A stretch of 64,000 nt of DNA from Ichthyophis bannanicus. Taxonomy: Eukaryota; Chordata; Amphibia; Gymnophiona; Ichthyophiidae. The position numbers and the translations under genes were made by a program. Positions within the stretch are counted from its first letter, which is position 1. The number at the start of each line of letters is the position of its first letter. The DNA is taken from positions 81,436,662 through 81,500,661 of the forward strand of contig CM066043.1 in assembly GCA_033557465.1 (NCBI GenBank). Reading direction: 5' to 3'. Shown piece by piece: positions 31,370 through 41,594 of this stretch. The notes beneath the pieces are model-generated. The model was not told where the DNA came from, did not search any database, and worked only from the letters and a program-made list of their open reading frames with translations.

Positions 31370-31558
31370 CTGTAGCACTTTACTGTGTTCATCAAATGCA
31401 TGCAAAAACTGCTTTCATGGCAACTCTTCTTCATGTAATTTTATGATAAAGCATTGAATTTCAAAACATTTAACCTCCATATAATAAATAATTAATTCGT
31501 AATAATATTTTGGCTGTTTAGCTTAAATTTTTCATGGTTAACAATTAAAATTCATCGT

Positions 31559-31576
31559 GGGGTCATTTATGACCCC
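31559..31576. promoter_or_regulatory. piggyBac subterminal palindrome (right)
   Basis: GGGGTCATTTATGACCCC, partner of 29217-29234. Confidence 0.7.
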
Positions 31577-31622
31577 AACGATATTCAGTGTGTGCAAAAA
31601 ATCTCGGTAATTCCAGGGTTAA

Positions 31623-31720
31623 GATCCTTAAGTCTGTCCTCATATGCTTTATAATGAAGACCATTAACCATTTTAGTAGCCACTCTCTGTACTGACTCCA
31701 TCCTGTTTATATTCTTTTGA
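31623..31720 (-). pseudogene. CR1-like LINE 3' end, part 1
   Basis: On the minus strand this encodes MDSVQRVATKMVNGLHYKAY and EDRLKDL, continuing directly into the TLEERRDRGD frame at 29016 once the piggyBac and one TTAA are removed. Confidence 0.8.
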
Positions 31721-31721
31721 A

Positions 31722-32000
31722 GGTGCGGTACTGGCTACCTTTTGCACTACAGTCTCAGTTCAAGATTTTGATCCTGATGCACTGAGCCTTCTTGTCACTG
31801 AGGGCCTTGTACTTCCTTACCTATCTATCTGTACTCCAAGGTCCTTACAGAACACTTTGTTGTATATCCTTCCTATCACAAGATCTAGGCTGGATTCCAC
31901 CAGACAGAATGCCTTCTTTTCTATTGCATTCTTGCTGTGGAACGCCATGTCTCTCTATTGAAGATTAGATTCATTTTACGCCCCAGTTTAAAACAGTCCT
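31722..32000 (+). pseudogene. L2 LINE ORF2 C-terminal piece, part 2
   Basis: Encodes VRYWLPFALQSQFKILILM and FFSIAFLLWNAMSLY, the LHWLPV..RI.YKI and WN.LP regions of L2. It probably continues 28530-28625 around the nested CR1-like LINE. Confidence 0.65.
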
Positions 32001-32002
32001 TA

Positions 32003-32640
32003 GTAACATAGTAATATATTGAATGACGGCAGACAAAAACCAACATGGTCTATCCAGTCTGTCCAATAAGGTGGCTAGAGTTATAGAGTTGTACCTGCCG
32101 CTCCAGGCAGATTATCCCTCTCTATTTAGAAGTTATTTATGCTTGTTTTGATTCCATCCTCTTGCAATGTACAGTAGCGATCCTGTGTGTCAGTCCCATG
32201 CCTTTTTGAATTCCGTAACTATTTTTGCTCCCACCACCTCCTTTGGAAGGGCGTTCCAGGAATCCACCGCCCTTTCTGTGAAAAAGTATTTCCTAATGTT
32301 GCTTTTAAGTTTGCTTCCTTGCAGCTTCATTTCATGTCTTCTAGTTCTACAGCTTCCCCGTCTTTGAAAAAGGTTTATTTGTTCATTATCTCTCCTCTCC
32401 TCTAGCGTATACATATTTAGGTCTTGAAGTCTTTCTCATACGTCTTCTGACGCAGGTTCCATATCATCTTGGTTGCCTTCCTCTGAACCATTTCAAGTCT
32501 TTTTACATCCTGTGTAAGGTATGGTCTCAAAAACTGAACACAATACTCCAAGTGAGGCCTCACCAATGACAAACCTATGCATCCAGACAGACAAACACTC
32601 ATAGACTCTCTCCAACAGGCATTGCCACCTGGGCAAAACA
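32003..32640 (-). mobile_element. CR1-like LINE 3' end, second copy
   Basis: Minus frames 32641-32417 (LVRPHLEYCVQFLRPYLTQD, then RLEMVQRKATKMIWNL) and 32414-32190 (YTLEERRD, IRKYFFTERAVDSWNALP, VTEFKKAWD) give the last about 150 residues of a CR1/L3-type ORF2. A tail with CATAGTAA repeats (32003-32015) follows. It is a sister of the copy carrying the piggyBac. One frameshift lies near 32415. Confidence 0.85.
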
Positions 32641-32965
32641 AGCCTAAAAAATGGAATCTGGGCTATTGAGAGAGCCCCGTCTCTCTTATTTTTGTTTGAA
32701 AGTTTTTCAGAAATGATCCATGTGCCAACCTTTAAAATCGTGATTTTTAACCTGTCATTTAGAGAAGAGGGCCAAGTGGGACCGTTTGGTGGACTGACAA
32801 AACCTTTCTTGCTCCCACTCTAGCGGGTTTTCTGTATATGCTTCTAGGATTTCAACTGTTTTTTTTTTCTTACTTTAAAATTTGATTACTCTAATTTTCT
32901 GTGGTTTTGTATGTCGCCTAGATATGTTTCATGTAGGCAATATATCAAATTTAAATAAATGAACC
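32641..32965 (+). mobile_element. L2 LINE 3' tail, part 3
   Basis: Ends with TATGTCGCCTAGATATGTTT, GGCAATATATCAAATTTAAA and TAAATGAA, a standard L2 tail. It probably belongs to the copy at 28530-28625 and 31722-32000. Confidence 0.65.
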
Positions 32966-33485
32966 TAAACATTCATTGAACATACATTTTGACCAGGGTG
33001 CCTAAGCTTTTGCACACAACTGTATGCACAGTATATATATTTCCTTCATTGCTAAATAGTGCATATATGGCAACTTTTTTTCTTTTGGCACTTGGGTCAC
33101 TTCTGTAAAACTTTTAAATAAAAAGAAGAGACAGGGCTCTCGCAGAAGCCCAATTTCCATTTTCTAGATGTGTTTTGCCCAGGTGAAACTGCCTATTGGA
33201 GAGGATCCATGTATGCGTGTGTTTGTCTGTACACATAGGCTTGTTTGCGCTTGTGCATGCAATCCATTAAAGGATAGATGAAGAAGCATGGAAGGAAGTT
33301 TACCTCCTGCAGCAGTGTGGCTGTGCTGAAGAGGAGCAGCCCTGCCGGCAAGCATCCCCATTCCCCAATATCAGAGAAAGGAATCTAGGTCGTGGTGAAG
33401 AGGGACAGTGTATCCAGTAGTGGAGGCCACTAAGTCCAAAGGAAAAAAGGTTAAAATTTGCTAGCATTTGAAAAGGGAGACTAGA
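32966..33485. other. unassigned spacer
   Basis: No coding homology or bounded repeat seen. Confidence 0.4.
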
Positions 33486-33491
33486 AGGAGA

Positions 33492-33640
33492 GGGAAGAAG
33501 AGTGTGAAGGGAAACAGAGGGAGAAGAGTGTGAAGGGGAACAGAGGGAGAAGAGTGTGAAGGGGAACAGAGGGAGAAGAGTGTGAAGGAGAACAGAGGGA
33601 GAAGAGTGTGAAGGAGAACAGAGGGAGAAGGGGAACAGAG
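33492..33640. repeat. 26-bp tandem repeat
   Basis: About five to six copies of AGAAGAGTGTGAAGGGGAAC followed by AGAGGG, with single-base variants. Confidence 0.95.
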
Positions 33641-33844
33641 ATAGGCAGAGGGAATGAAGGGCAGGGGAGTGAGCATGGGAAAGGAGAGAGAGCTTGAGAG
33701 GCAGAGAATGGAGTGCAAGGAGCTAGTATAAGGGGAAAGAGTGACTGCTACAGGACAGAGCGGAAGGAGGGAGTAAGGGAAGGAAGAGTGCAAGGGAGTG
33801 GGCGTTTGAAGACATGCACGCATGGGTGGAAGGAGGCCAGAGAT

Positions 33845-34261
33845 ACCCCCTTCCCCATCAAACACACACCCCATCCCCACCCTTACCCTCATATCACATA
33901 CGCACACACCCCACCCTACCTCCACCACACACACTCTACTCCCCAATGCCACCACACACATATATGCACACCCTACGCTCTACTGCCATCTCACACAACA
34001 CATGCATACCCTACCTCTACCCCATCACACAAACATAATCCTAACCCCACCTACATCAAACAAACCCCTCCTCTGCATCCCATCACATACAAACATGTAG
34101 ATACTATGCAACAACTCCATCTCACACATACACACATGCACACACACAGTCACTCTGTTCCTACTTCCATAACACACACACACACGCACATGCACATCCT
34201 ATCTGGCCACCCCTATTATGCACACAGACACCTTGCTCCTACCCCATCTCACACACACATA
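33845..34261. repeat. CA-rich low-complexity tract
   Basis: CACACA and CCCCAC runs mixed with CTCTAC words. It is interrupted at 34262 by hAT copy 2 and continues at 43678. Confidence 0.85.
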
Positions 34262-34382
34262 CAGGGTTGGCTCATCCATTGTGCAAGAATGTTGTTCGCA
34301 CAGGGCGCCGTGCTTCAGGGGGCTCTGCGCCAACAGCATCTCGCATAATTGGCATTGGCGGCAGCAGCAGCAGCAGGGTCGG

Positions 34383-34635
34383 CTTTAGAGGGCTCCCGGC
34401 AGGCCCCGGCTCACCTCTGACAGCGCTGAAGTGAAAAGCGCCATTTTCTTCACGTTGGCAGCTGTGTTATACTATAGGCTGCTGGCATGCCAGGTCAAAG
34501 GGAACTTCCTGTTTCCCGACACTCAGTGCGCCAGCAGCCTACAGTACAACACAGCTGCTGAAGTGAAGAAAAACGGCAGTCTTCACTTCGGCGCTGTCAG
34601 AGGTGAGCTGGGAGCCTGCTGGGAACCCTCTAAAG
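34383..34635. repeat. hairpin in hAT copy 2
   Basis: Imperfect inverted repeat centred near 34509. The left arm starts TTTAGAGGGCTCCC and contains CTCACCTCTGACAGCGC; the right arm ends GGGAACCCTCTAAAG. It occupies the same position as the palindrome of copy 1 but the sequence is unrelated. Confidence 0.85.
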
Positions 34636-34664
34636 GCATTCGGACAGCCGTGGGGCTCTTTGGG

Positions 34665-35190
34665 GGGGGGGACTAGGACTAGAAATAGCTGATGGGGAGG
34701 GGCTAGGGCTGGAAATGGCTGATGGAGGGCCACGGATTGGAAATGGGCTGATGGGGGGGGGGGGGCTAGGATAGGACTGGAAATGGCTGATGGGGGGGGG
34801 CTAGGATTGGAAATGGGCTAATGGGGGTGCTTGGACTGAAAATGGACTGATGGGGGGGGCTAGGATAGGATTGGAAATAGCTGATGGGTGAGCTAGGACT
34901 GGAAATGGGCTTATGGGGAGGCTAGGATAGGACTGGAAATGGGCTGATGGGGGTGCTTGGACTGGAAATGGACGGATGGGGGCTAGGACGGGACTGGAAA
35001 TAGCTGATGCGGGAGCTAGGACTGGAAATGGGCTGATGAGGGGGCTAGGATAGGACTGGAAATGGCTGATGGGAGGGATGGATAGGACTAGAAATGGCTG
35101 ATGGGGAGACTAGGATTGGAAATGGGCTGATGGGGGGGACTAGGACTGCAAATGGGCTGATGTGGGGGGATGTGAGAATGGGACTAGAAG
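34665..35190. repeat. minisatellite in hAT copy 2
   Basis: Units of about 25-40 bp built on GGACTGGAAATGGGCTGATG plus a G run and GCTAGGATA. Same family as 24281-25760. Confidence 0.9.
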
Positions 35191-35460
35191 AGAGCAGATG
35201 CTGGGTGGGGCTGGAACTAGAAGGGAGAGGATGTTGGAAGAGGACTAGAAGGAGATTGGATTGGGGAAGTGAGGATGGGGAGGGGAAAAGAGATTTTGTG
35301 TGGGAGGGAAGAAAAATCTACGATTGGCTGGGTATTGGGAGAGGAATTGGGTATTGAGGATGGAGGGGTGAAATTTGAATGGATAGAAAGATATAAAGAA
35401 AGAAATGGAGGAAAGAGCAAAATGGGAAAGATCAGTATGTTAAAGCAGATGTAGAGAGAG

Positions 35461-35645
35461 AAAGAGTAGTTACTCACCTGTAACAGGTGTTCTCCAGGAG
35501 CAGCAGGAATCAGTCCTCACATATGGGTGTCATCGGTGCCGATGAAGCCCCAGCGGAGCATTTCCCCAGCTTTCTATGAAAGCCTTTGGGAATGCAGGCA
35601 CGCATGCGCGGTTCCCTTCCCGCCTAAAGGTGCCATCTTACCTCA
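35461..35645. repeat. DIRS B left inverted terminal repeat
   Basis: Starts AAAGAGTAGTTACTCACC; about 155 bp are inverted at 41067-41222 (both contain GGTGCCATCTTACCTCAG or its complement). The outermost about 30 bp differ between the two ends, and both versions are recorded in the complementary region. Confidence 0.9.
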
Positions 35646-35730
35646 GTCAAATGACATAGCTAAGAACAGCACACAAAAATGAAAAAATAAACTATGTATA
35701 ACTGCAACTCCAAGGGGAGGAGGGAGGGTT

Positions 35731-35830
35731 GTGAGGACTGATTCCTGCTGCTCCTGGAGAACACCTGTTACAGGTGAGTAACTACTCTTTCTCCAGGACC
35801 AAGCAGGAAGTCAGTCCTCACATATGGGTG
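35731..35830. repeat. DIRS B internal complementary region
   Basis: 35731-35780 is the reverse complement of the left outer end; 35781-35830 is the reverse complement of the right outer end (CTCCAGGACCAAGCAGGAAG). It lies 127 bp beyond the recombinase stop, the classical DIRS1 position. Confidence 0.95.
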
Positions 35831-35956
35831 ACTCCCTAGCTCTGGGCTACCGAGGAACCCAGGCTGAACAAGAGAACTCCCTCTAGTCCCAGCTGCAAAG
35901 AAAGGCTTTTCAAGGACACAACCTCCACCGGTAGCCCAACAGAGGGCAGGAGTTGC

Positions 35957-37396
35957 CTAAACCTCAAAGAGATTCCGGAGTACTGCCTGGCCAAAAGCAC
36001 TGTCCCTACGGGACTCCCTCTCCAGGCAGTAATGGGCCGCAAAAGTCTGGCTTGAAGACCAAGTTGTAGCCTTGCAGATGTCTACCAAGGGCACAGAGCG
36101 GAGATGAGTCACTGAGGCAGCCATTGCCCTGACACGGTGGGCCGTGACCCTACCCTGCAAAGGAAGGTCAGCTGCCTTATAAGCCCAGGTGATACAATCA
36201 GCTACCCAGATGGACAAGATACGCTTGGACACAGCTAACCCCAACTTATTGGGGTCAAAAGATACGAAGAGCTGAGTAGCCCTCCTATGCCCCTGCGTAC
36301 AGTCAAGGTAGAAGGATAAGGCCCTCCTACAGTCCAGGGTATGCAGAACTGCTTCAGCCTGGCTAGCATGAGACCTAGGGAAGAATGTCGGAAGAACCAC
36401 CTCCTGGTTGAGGTGGAAGGAGGAGACAAACTTTGGGAGGAACTTTGGGTGAGTCCTGAGGACTACCCTGTTCCTATAAATCCTGGTGTAAGGCCTGTCA
36501 CAGACCAGGGCCTGAAGCTCACTTACTCGCCTAGCCGAGGTAAGGGCTATCAGGAAGAGTGTCTTCCAGGAGAGGAAGCGTAGTGGACAAGTAGCCATCG
36601 GCTCAAAAGGAGGGCGAGTCAGTTGCTGCAAGACCACATTCAGCTCACACTCAGGGGCAGGAGGACAGATGGGAGGCTTGAGCAAAAGCAAGCCCCTGAG
36701 AAAGAGGGACACCAAGGGGTGACCAGATAGAGATTGTCCCTCTACCAATGAGTGGTGAGCTGCTAGAGCTGAGAAGTGTACCCGAACAGAATTGGACTTA
36801 AGTCCCTGATTAGATAAGTGCAGTAAGTACTGAAGAACTACTGGCACAGTACAGGAGAAAGGATCCTCTGTATGCAGGTGACACCATACAGAAAACCTCT
36901 TCCACTTGAGAGCATAGGTTTTCCTAGTGGACTGTTTCCTAGAGGCTAGGACAACCTCCTCAACTTCCTGAGGCAGGCCCCAGGGAGCCAAAACTACCCT
37001 TGCAGCCTCCAGGCCATCAAATTGAGAGACTTGAGATTGGGGTCCTGTGTGAGAAGGTCGGGTTGCAACCCCAGAGGTAGTGGAGGATCCACCGCCAGTT
37101 GAAGCAGAAGAGGAAACCAAGGCTGTCTCGGCCACCTGGGAGCTACCAGCAGGACCGAGGCCTTGTCCTGGAGAATCTTGAATAGGGTTCGGGCCACCAA
37201 GGGAGTGGGAGGAAACGCATAGAGGAGGCCCTGAGACCAAGATATCAGAAAAGCATCCGCTGCTATCCGCAGAGGATGTGGTTGCCTGGAGCAGAACTTT
37301 GGCAGTTGCTTGTTGATGGGGCTGGCAAAGAGATCCATCAGAGGGAGACCCCATTTCAGGAAGATCCTCTGAACTACTGAAGGATGCAGTTGCCAC
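35957..37396 (-). CDS. DIRS tyrosine recombinase (479 aa, uninterrupted)
   Basis: Integrates the circular DNA copy of the element by site-specific recombination, replacing the DDE integrase of LTR elements. The frame is open for 479 codons. After a Ser/Gly-rich N-terminus, the SAM-like core-binding domain covers about residues 130-240 (SRKQSTRKTYALKWKRF). The catalytic domain then shows the tetrad: Arg in TSARRVSEL (about 289), His and Arg in TAHRVRAM (420 and 423) and Tyr in FAAHYCLE (456). All four catalytic positions are present. The first about 135 codons overlap the RNase H frame, as is usual in DIRS elements, so true translation may begin later than the ATG used here. Function could be retained, but gag and pol of this copy are broken. 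Confidence 0.9.
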   Translation of the reverse strand: MATASFSSSEDLPEMGSPSDGSLCQPHQQATAKVLLQATTSSADSSGCFSDILVSGPPLCVSSHSLGGPNPIQDSPGQGLGPAGSSQVAETALVSSSASTGGGSSTTSGVATRPSHTGPQSQVSQFDGLEAARVVLAPWGLPQEVEEVVLASRKQSTRKTYALKWKRFSVWCHLHTEDPFSCTVPVVLQYLLHLSNQGLKSNSVRVHFSALAAHHSLVEGQSLSGHPLVSLFLRGLLLLKPPICPPAPECELNVVLQQLTRPPFEPMATCPLRFLSWKTLFLIALTSARRVSELQALVCDRPYTRIYRNRVVLRTHPKFLPKFVSSFHLNQEVVLPTFFPRSHASQAEAVLHTLDCRRALSFYLDCTQGHRRATQLFVSFDPNKLGLAVSKRILSIWVADCITWAYKAADLPLQGRVTAHRVRAMAASVTHLRSVPLVDICKATTWSSSQTFAAHYCLERESRRDSAFGQAVLRNLFEV

Positions 37397-39063
37397 TCGT
37401 GGGGCTGCAGTATCCTGCTTAATCTGTCTGCCAGGTAGTTGTCCTGGCCTGGAAGGTATACAGCCCTGAGGAGCATGTTGTGCTTAAGGGCAAAAGAAGA
37501 AAGGTCTTGAGCTTCCCAACAAAGGATCCGGGACCCAGTCCCGCCCTGTTTGTTCACATAAAACATGGCAACTTGGTTGTCTGTCTGAATCAGGACAGAC
37601 TGTTGAACTAGGGTAGGAGTGAAAGCTTTGAGTGCTAATCGAATAGCTCTGAGTTCTAGGAGATTGATCTGCTGTGCAGCCTCCCAAGGAGACCACAGAC
37701 CCTGGGTGCACTTGCCCAGACAATGCGCTCCCCAGCCTTGCAGGGAGGCATCTGTTGTGAGAATCACTGTGTAACCTGGAATCTGAAAGGGCACCCCTTT
37801 CAGTAGATTGGGTGGGTGTAGCCACCAGCTGAGGGAGTGCAGAAATGGTTTGGGCAGCCTTATCCTGTCTCTGAGGCTGCCAGTGGCCTGTGACCACTGA
37901 GTCCAAAGGCACCACTATGCAGGTCTCATATGGAGCCTGGCATTGGGGGTCACATGTACTGTCGAAGCCATGTGGCCGAGAAGCCTCAGGCAGAGTCTGG
38001 CGGAGACCACGGACCTGCTGAGAAACTGATTTGCCAAGGTCATCAACCGTTGGGCCCTGTCTGCTGGCAAGAAAGCCTTTGCCAGCAGAGAGTCCAGCCT
38101 TGCTCCTATGAACTCTAAGTTTTGGGAGGGGAGCAAAGTGGACTTTGCGAAGTTTATGACAAACCCCAGGCATTGTAGAAGAGCAATGGCCCTGAGGGTG
38201 GCTTGACTGGCCTCCTGACCTGTCTGACCCCTGATGAGCCAGTTGTCCAGATAGGGGAAGACAAAGATGCCCTGATTTCTCAGGTAGGCCGCCACCACTG
38301 CTAAGCACTTTGGAAAGACTCTGGGGGTGGAGGTGAGGCCGAAAGGCAGCACTCTGTACTGATAATGGTTTCCTCCCACAATGAACCTGAGGTACTTTCT
38401 GTGGTCTGGATGAATGAGGATGTGAGTGTATGCATCCTTTAGATCTAAGGAGCATAGCCAATCTCCCTGCTGGAGGTAGGGCAGAAGGGTTCCAAGAGTA
38501 AGCATCTTGAACTTTTCCTTCACTAGGAACTTGTTGAGGTTCCTGAGGTCCAGAATGGGTCGAAGGCCACCGGTTCTTTTGGGCACCAGGAAATACCTGG
38601 AGTAGAATCCGTGACCTTGTAAGTGGGGAGGCACAGGCTCCACCGCCCTGTCCACCAAAAGACCCTGAAGCTCCTGACGGAGAAGGTCTGTGTGTAGAGG
38701 AGGCCTTGGAGGCTCCCCTGGAAAATATGGGGGTGGCAGTTGGTGGAACTGTAGGGCATATCCCCTGCGGATGATGTCCAGCACCCAACTGTCCCCGGTG
38801 ATAAGGGGCCACTGGTGGGCAAAGAGGGCGAGACGACCTCCCGTGCAGGGTTGGGAGAGCAGTGGAGGAGAGGCTATGCTCAAGGAGTCAAAAGCCCCCA
38901 CCCTGCTGAGTGGTAGCAGGGGCCTGAGGCTTGGGGGTCCTCTGCCTACGGGGCCCATTACCCTGGCCCTTGGCTTGCTGACCCTGGGGCGCAGCTTGGG
39001 CAGCCTGATATTGTGGGTATTGTTTGTAGGCAGCGCCCTTCCTCGGGTAAAAGGGCTTTTCAC
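36994..39063 (-). pseudogene. DIRS reverse transcriptase-RNase H (one in-frame stop)
   Basis: Single frame broken only by TAG at 37917-37915. The reverse transcriptase is in the upstream part: RYFLVPKRTGGLRPILDLR, then CSLDLKDAYTHI (about residue 204-215, first catalytic Asp) and LPFGLTSTPRVF. The active-site box reads PYLDNWLI (about 270-277), where most relatives have YLDD, so the second catalytic Asp is Asn. The RNase H follows after the stop: LTTDASLQGWGAH, LLELRAI, IQTDNQVAMF and LADRLSRI give the D-E-D-D set. A DIRS-type C-terminal extension (MDLFAS...) follows. The stop, in a context where a CAG codon is plausible, and the Asn both argue that this copy cannot reverse-transcribe itself. 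Its 5' end overlaps the gag tail in another frame. Confidence 0.9.
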
Positions 39064-40770
39064 CCAAGCTCTTCTTTTTATGAGAAAGGGCAGAGGTCTT
39101 CCTCGACAGCCTTGTCTGGGTGAGGTGCTCAGTCTCGAGCTGAGCGGCCTTCTCGGTCATGGGCTTGCCAAACAGGTTTTCACCTCAGCAAGGGACATTG
39201 ACCAACTTGTCCTGAACCCATGGCTCGAGGTCTGATGACTGCAGCCAAGCCTGGCGTCGAGCCGCGATGCCAGCTGTCGCAACTCGGGCCGAAGCCTCGA
39301 AGCCATCGTAGGCGGCGTGGGACATGAACTTCGAGCAGTCCCGAATCCCTGAGGACAAGGACTTAAATCTCTGCAAGGGTTCTCCGGAGAGACCAGCAGA
39401 GAATCCGGCCAACTCCTTCGCCAGATCCCGCAAGTACATGCCCATGTACAGCTGGTAAGACTGGACACGGCAAGCAAGCATCGAGCCCTGAAAACACTTT
39501 CTACCGACGCCATCTAGGTTTCGGGCCTCCCTGCCAGGAGGCACCACGGAGTGCATCTTCTGACTCTTCAGACGATGCATGGCTGATTCCACAACCATGG
39601 AATGGTGTGGTAGCTGTGCTTTCTGAAAACCAGGGCTCTTACGGAGCCGATAGATCGAACCGACTCGCTTGCTAAGAACCGGCGCCGAGGCCGGTGCCTC
39701 CCACATACGGAAGAGGAGCCGTTCCAGCATCGGAGGAACCGGGACAGTAAAGGCCTCCTTCAGAGGAGAGTCATACTGTAGCGCCTCGAGCTCTTCAGCT
39801 CGAGGCTCTTCCTCGGGATCCGCTGGAATAGCCAAGGCAGTGGCCATATCCCGGACGAACTCCGAGAACCGGGTGTCCTCAGGGGGGGACCTACTCCGGG
39901 GCTCAGACTGCGGTGAGTCCGAAGGGACGCACCGAGTCTTAAAGGTGTCAGGAGACTCCTCGTCCTCTGTCTCCCAAGCCGACTCATCCGAGGAAGAGTC
40001 AGGGTCTGACCCCGTGGGGCCCTGGAGCACCCGCCCCAACGCCGGAAGCACCGGCGTCGACGCCCTTGGTCCCGAACGGGAGGTCGAGGGGGACGGCGAC
40101 CGAGGTCGACTCCGAGCCACGATGGACTCAAGTATCGGCTCAGTCTCCGGGGTCGACTTGACGTCGATGTCCCGGTGGTCGGGGCAGATGCGCCAGACAG
40201 GCTGGCCATCAGTGCCCACTGCTGCTCCATAAAGGCAGACATTCTGCTCTCCAAGGCTGTCATCCTGAGACTCAGCTCGGGAGACGCAGCAGCCACCGAC
40301 TCAGGCCCCGGCGGCGCCGGGCCCGATGTCAGCTCCCTGGGAGGAGAGTCCACGAGGACTACGGGGCTTACGTGTCCAGCAGACTCCGGCTCCACACGAG
40401 GAACTTTGGCAGGCTTCTCCGGTTCCACAGGCCCGGGGCGATGGTCGGGGGTCCTAGACCTGGCTCTCGAGGAGCCAGGGACCTCTTCCGACGACGCCCT
40501 CGCGAGCCGTTTCTTCCTCTTGCGTTCCCAGTCGGGGGACCCCCTGTCCGAGGAGCTTCGATGGCGCTCGGGTTCGGAATCCCGAGATGTCAAGGCCTCA
40601 GACGAGGTCCGGGCCCGGCCGGAGGCTGAGTCCGAGAAAAGCCTTTCCTTTTGCTGCTGGCGACTTCGTAGTGCCTTGGAAGACATTTTTCCACAGGCCC
40701 CGCATGACTTAGGATTGTGGTCGGGGCCGAGGCACCGAAGGCAGCAGTCGTGTGTGTCAGTGAGAGACAC
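38888..40770 (-). pseudogene. DIRS gag (one frameshift, one stop)
   Basis: Gag of element B. The start at 40770 gives an N-terminal Cys cluster (CCLRCLGPDHNPKSCGACGK), then a long Arg/Ser/Glu/Pro-rich charged region. A frameshift in the interval about 40100-40220 moves the frame to the 40219-39185 segment. That segment carries the conserved gag domain (KSPGFQKAQLPHHSMVVESA, PPGREARNLDGVGRK, ARRQAWLQSSDLEPW). An in-frame TGA at 39187-39185 is followed in the same frame by NLFGKPMTEKAAQ and a basic tail ending near 38888. Element A has the uninterrupted equivalent, including the NLF motif after the stop position. Confidence 0.85.
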
Positions 40771-41066
40771 CAGTTTCTTACACCGATCACACTTCTTAAA
40801 ACCACTGGAAGCCAGCGGGGAAAAAAGAGTCCCTGCGAGGTCAAAAGACTGGCCCTCCAGGGAAAAAGAGAAAAAAGGGCGCGAACGCCAGCCACGAAGG
40901 GCAAAAACCGAAAAAGAGGAATCGGGCTCGATACCGGTGTACCGAACCCAGCGGGAGGGGAACCGGCATCAAACCGGAAGAAAAAGAGCAAAAAATCGCT
41001 GAAAAAATCTACTTTTAACCGGGAAAACTGGACACACGTCCGATGGGCTTCACGGAAAAAAAGAGA

Positions 41067-41222
41067 CTGAGGTAAGATGGCACCTTTAGGCGGGAAGGGA
41101 ACCGTGAATGCGTGCCTGCATTCCCAAAGGCTTTCATAGAAAGCTGGGGAAATGCTCCGCTGGGGCTTCATTGGCGCCGATGACACCCATATGTGAGGAC
41201 TGACTTCCTGCTTGGTCCTGGA
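41067..41222. repeat. DIRS B right inverted terminal repeat
   Basis: Inverse of 35461-35645. Ends CTGCTTGGTCCTGGAG, followed by AATGGGAAAAAACTAGAAG of the host hAT element. Confidence 0.9.
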
Positions 41223-41594
41223 GAATGGGAAAAAACTAGAAGAGAGAAGAAAGGACAAATGGACAGCAGACAATGGAGAGTTAGCAGAAGACATGAAGAA
41301 AGCAGAAGAAAGTGCTGGAGTAATTGCAACTGAAAAATGAAATGCACAAACAACAAAAGGTAGAACTTTTATTTTGAATTTATTAACTGGAATATGTCAG
41401 CTCTGGGAAATGTGCATTGTTAACTTCTTTGCATTTTGTTTAGTAGAAGAGGAAATTAATTTATAGTTTTATTTCTCCAGTGTTGTTGTACATCCCAAGT
41501 TTGGCTTTTTGGGGTTCCCAGTTTAATTACTGTCTTCCTATTTCTAAATTGTGATCCCTTGTTCTTTGTTTGGTGATGGTCTATGTTCTGCATG

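Larger units (their letters stand above)
29018..31622 (+). mobile_element. piggyBac-like DNA transposon
   Basis: TTAA target duplications at 29018-29021 and 31619-31622. Inverted ends CCCTGGGAGTACCG and CCCTGGAATTACCG. Subterminal palindromes GGGGTCATTTTTGACCCC (29217-29234) and GGGGTCATTTATGACCCC (31559-31576) flank the transposase. It is 2.6 kb, and removing it rejoins the CR1-like frame cleanly. Confidence 0.95.
35461..41222 (-). mobile_element. DIRS-like retrotransposon B (near complete)
   Basis: A 5.76-kb element on the minus strand. The order is: right inverted terminal repeat (5' end, 41067-41222), gag (40770-38888), reverse transcriptase/RNase H (39063-36994), tyrosine recombinase (37396-35957), internal complementary region (35731-35830), left inverted repeat (35461-35645). 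The ends are fixed twice: by the junction inside the complementary region (ACTACTCTTT/CTCCAGGACC) and by the uninterrupted paralogue in hAT copy 1 at 26030-26050. There is no target duplication, as expected. Gag has one frameshift and one stop, pol one stop, and the recombinase is open. Confidence 0.95.

Noticed and set aside
33822..34348. His/Pro/Thr-rich frames of up to 211 codons
   Set aside because: Produced by the CA-rich low-complexity tract; they also run into the hAT terminus.
38690..41070. Long + strand frames (181, 187 and 275 codons)
   Set aside because: Shadows of the minus-strand DIRS B gag and pol genes in GC-biased sequence.
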